Of a DNA stretch of 64,000 nt, positions 61,969 through 64,000 are shown piece after piece. Under the pieces are notes generated by a model. That model was not told the origin of the DNA. It ran no database searches and saw nothing but the letters and a program-made list of their open reading frames with translations. Within the stretch, counting starts at the first letter, position 1; each line of letters opens with the position of its first letter. The translations under genes and the position numbers were made by a program. Source of the stretch: Nitrosococcus halophilus Nc 4 (lineage in GTDB: Bacteria; Pseudomonadota; Gammaproteobacteria; Nitrosococcales; Nitrosococcaceae); NCBI RefSeq assembly GCF_000024725.1, contig NC_013960.1:434001-498000 (forward strand). Reading direction: 5' to 3'.

Positions 61969-63540
61969 ATGGAAACGGCGGAGGAAACGGCAAAAGAAGG
62001 ACAGGGGACGATAATGGCGGAGTCTGGCGATCGGAGTTGCTGGTTAAGCGATTTGCTGGCGGGGCTGGTGTCTGTCGGAACAGCCCAGGACCGGCGGATT
62101 AATCGCTTGTCTCTAGATAGCCGCCGAGTCGGTCCAGGGACGCTATTTTTTGCTTGCCGAGGAACGCGGCAGTCGGGCCACGACTATATCGGCGCCGCTG
62201 TGGGTAAGGGGGCTGTGGCGGTCGCCTATGATCCGATCATTCCCCTTTCCTCCGTTGTTCACGCGGGGCTACAAGCCCAAGATGTCCCTCTAATTGCCCT
62301 GCCTGATTTGGGCGCTAGGCTGGGGGTGATTGCTGATCGGTTTTACCTTCGGCCGTCGCAACAGCTCTGTGTCATGGGGGTGACGGGCACCAACGGTAAG
62401 ACTTCCGTCAGCCATTTTTTAGCCCAAGCCCTTCACCAGCAGGAGGCTCCTTGCGGGCTAATAGGGACCCTCGGTGTGGGCTTGATGGGTGCCCTTAAAC
62501 CTAGCCAACTGACCACTCCAGATGCCGTGACCGTGCAGGAACAATTGGCGGTAACGAGGGCTGCCGGGGGCCGTTATGCGGTGATGGAGGTTACCTCCCA
62601 CGCCCTGGAGCAAGGGCGGGTCAATGGGGTGATTTTTAATACCGCTATCTTTACCAACTTAAGCCGTGAGCATCTTGATTATCATGGCGATATGACCCGC
62701 TATGGGGCTGCCAAGTTTCGACTCTTTGGGCAGCCTGGATTACGCCATGCCGTCATCAATGTGGATGATACCGCAGGGGAGGCGTTTTTAGCCCACCTTC
62801 CTGCCGAGGTCACCGTTATCAGCTATGGATTGACCAATCCCCAGGCCAGCCTTCGGGTCAATGAACTCCATTGTGATCGCCGCGGCATCGTTATGAACAT
62901 TCAAGGACCCTGGGGGGAAGGCGAGTTGATTTGTCCCTTACTGGGCCGCTTCAACGCTTATAACCTCCTTGCTGCCCTGGGTGGTTTATTGACTACGGGG
63001 ATGCCGTTTACCGAGGCGTTGCAGCGCCTTTCCCAAGTCCAGGCAGTTGCGGGACGCATGGAGCCCATGGGGGGGGCGGCAGGGGAGCCTTTATTGGTTG
63101 TGGACTATGCCCATACCCCGGATGCCCTAGAGCAGGCTTTGTGCTCTTTGCGGGCACACTTAGAGCCGGGGGCACGGTTATGGTGTGTCTTCGGTTGCGG
63201 GGGGAATCGGGATCGGGGTAAACGTCCCTTGATGGGGGCAGTGGCTGAACGTTGGGCTGATTTTGTGATGCTGACCGACGACAATCCCCGGGATGAGGAC
63301 CCCCGCCAAATTATTATTGAGATTCTTTCGGGCATGGAGGCGCCGGATAGGGTGTACCAGCTCAGGGACCGGGCTGAGGCGATCAGTCGCGCCGTGGAAT
63401 TGGCAGGGTCTAAGGATATCGTGCTTATTGCGGGAAAAGGGCACGAGGAATATCAGCAAGTCGGTACCGAGCAGCGCCCCTTTAGCGACCGGGAGCAAGC
63501 GCAGCAGGCGTTGCAGCAGCGGAGGAGAGGGCTGTGCTGA
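61969..63540 (+). CDS. murE: UDP-MurNAc-tripeptide synthetase MurE
   Basis: 523 residues. The ATP loop is GVTGTNGKTSVSHFLAQAL; further motifs are TTPDAVTVQEQL, VMEVTSHALEQGRVNG and FGCGGNRDRGKRPLMG. The specificity motif DNPRDEDPRQI indicates meso-diaminopimelate as the amino acid added. The first 15 residues are not conserved; ATG 62014 (MAESGDRSCWLSDLL) may be the real start. Confidence 0.97.
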   Translation: METAEETAKEGQGTIMAESGDRSCWLSDLLAGLVSVGTAQDRRINRLSLDSRRVGPGTLFFACRGTRQSGHDYIGAAVGKGAVAVAYDPIIPLSSVVHAGLQAQDVPLIALPDLGARLGVIADRFYLRPSQQLCVMGVTGTNGKTSVSHFLAQALHQQEAPCGLIGTLGVGLMGALKPSQLTTPDAVTVQEQLAVTRAAGGRYAVMEVTSHALEQGRVNGVIFNTAIFTNLSREHLDYHGDMTRYGAAKFRLFGQPGLRHAVINVDDTAGEAFLAHLPAEVTVISYGLTNPQASLRVNELHCDRRGIVMNIQGPWGEGELICPLLGRFNAYNLLAALGGLLTTGMPFTEALQRLSQVQAVAGRMEPMGGAAGEPLLVVDYAHTPDALEQALCSLRAHLEPGARLWCVFGCGGNRDRGKRPLMGAVAERWADFVMLTDDNPRDEDPRQIIIEILSGMEAPDRVYQLRDRAEAISRAVELAGSKDIVLIAGKGHEEYQQVGTEQRPFSDREQAQQALQQRRRGLC

Positions 63541-64000
63541 TGGGGCGAGGGTTTGCCATGGGCCTAGCGGAGCTTACCCCGGTAGTCCAGGGACGGTTGC
63601 AGGGGGAGGATGTGGTGGCCCAGGGGGTCAGTACCGATACGCGTTCCATGACACCAGGGGCCTTGTTTGTGGCGTTAAAGGGGCAGAATTTTGACGGCCA
63701 TGCTTTTGTTGCCCAAGCGCGAGAGAAGGGCGCTAGTGCTGCTTTGTTGGAACAAACCATAGAAGATTCCCTACCCCAGGTTGAGGTTGCGGATGCTCGG
63801 ACCGCCCTAGGCCAGTTGGCTACCTATTGGCGCCAACGTTTTGAGCATCCCGTCGTTGCGGTGACCGGCAGTAACGGCAAGACGACGGTAAAGGAAATGA
63901 TAGCCTCGGTCTTGGGTGGGGCGGGCTCTGTACTGGCAACCCAAGGCAATTTGAACAATGACATCGGTGTTCCCCTGACTTTATTAGGACTCGATCCAAG
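63540..64000 (+). CDS. murF: UDP-MurNAc-pentapeptide synthetase MurF, 5' part
   Basis: 153 codons up to the window edge; the ATG overlaps the murE stop (tgatg). Conserved parts are GVSTDTRSMTPGALFVALKG, FDGHAFVAQAREKGASAAL, AVTGSNGKTTVKEMIASVLG (ATP loop) and TQGNLNNDIGVPLTLLGLD. MurF adds D-Ala-D-Ala to complete the precursor stem peptide. Confidence 0.97.
   Translation, partial: MGRGFAMGLAELTPVVQGRLQGEDVVAQGVSTDTRSMTPGALFVALKGQNFDGHAFVAQAREKGASAALLEQTIEDSLPQVEVADARTALGQLATYWRQRFEHPVVAVTGSNGKTTVKEMIASVLGGAGSVLATQGNLNNDIGVPLTLLGLDP

Overview
The window looks like a chromosomal segment of a gammaproteobacterium. The evidence is a dcw cluster opening with mraZ-rsmH-ftsL-ftsI-murE-murF directly after rnpB, the rsmI/lpoA-yraN-diaA-dolP neighbourhood, ubiD, rnr, prlC and a PhoPQ-like pair. 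MurE carries the DNPR motif for meso-diaminopimelate. The gene mix resembles Chromatiales such as Nitrosococcus, but that is recall and was not checked by any search. Housekeeping blocks alternate with mobile-element-rich, decaying stretches. || Region 1 (1-11.3 kb): a partial 5-oxoprolinase-type gene, a solo TnpB element (IS1341 type), an HU gene, a small secreted protein, a diguanylate cyclase, an IS256-family element and an IS607-family element. The two larger elements bracket a truncated ZIP transporter, and a beheaded UPF0282 metallohydrolase follows. A truncated metallo-beta-lactamase gene fused to a foreign 3' tail, an intact-looking methyltransferase and a frameshifted permease complete a decay zone. 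|| Region 2 (11.3-23.8 kb): tRNA-Leu(CAG), rnr, a multicopper oxidase, psd, a gspEFGHI cluster, a membrane protein of unknown function and a GT4 glycosyltransferase. || Region 3 (23.8-31.1 kb): an AT-rich accessory stretch with a MITE-like element, an SRPBCC protein, two unrecognised exported proteins with cysteines, a fatty-acid-hydroxylase/sterol-desaturase-type protein, a broken GAF-SpoIIE phosphatase gene and an IS4-family (IS10-like) element. || Region 4 (31.1-48.2 kb): a PAS-SpoIIE phosphatase, prlC-xth, a TPR protein with five near-identical 150-bp repeats, ubiD, a CDP-alcohol phosphatidyltransferase whose start lies in an IS605-type remnant, PilZ, Rof, a GH100/amylo-glucosidase-like enzyme, a HAD phosphatase and a four-gene MCE lipid-transport operon. 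|| Region 5 (48.2-64 kb): a GlcD-like FAD oxidase, dolP, diaA, yraN and lpoA leftward, divergent from rsmI; then a sensor kinase/response regulator pair, a PepSY protein, a FieF-type metal exporter, rnpB, and the start of the division and cell-wall cluster. The mraZ promoter there has a textbook triple GTGGG operator. || I did not find a convincing new defence or biosynthetic system. The most interesting signals are genome-remodelling scars (an IS end supplying a gene's ribosome binding site and start codon, and several gene junctions at IS borders), two TnpB nuclease loci, the repeat-expanded TPR gene, and a pair of unknown exported proteins.
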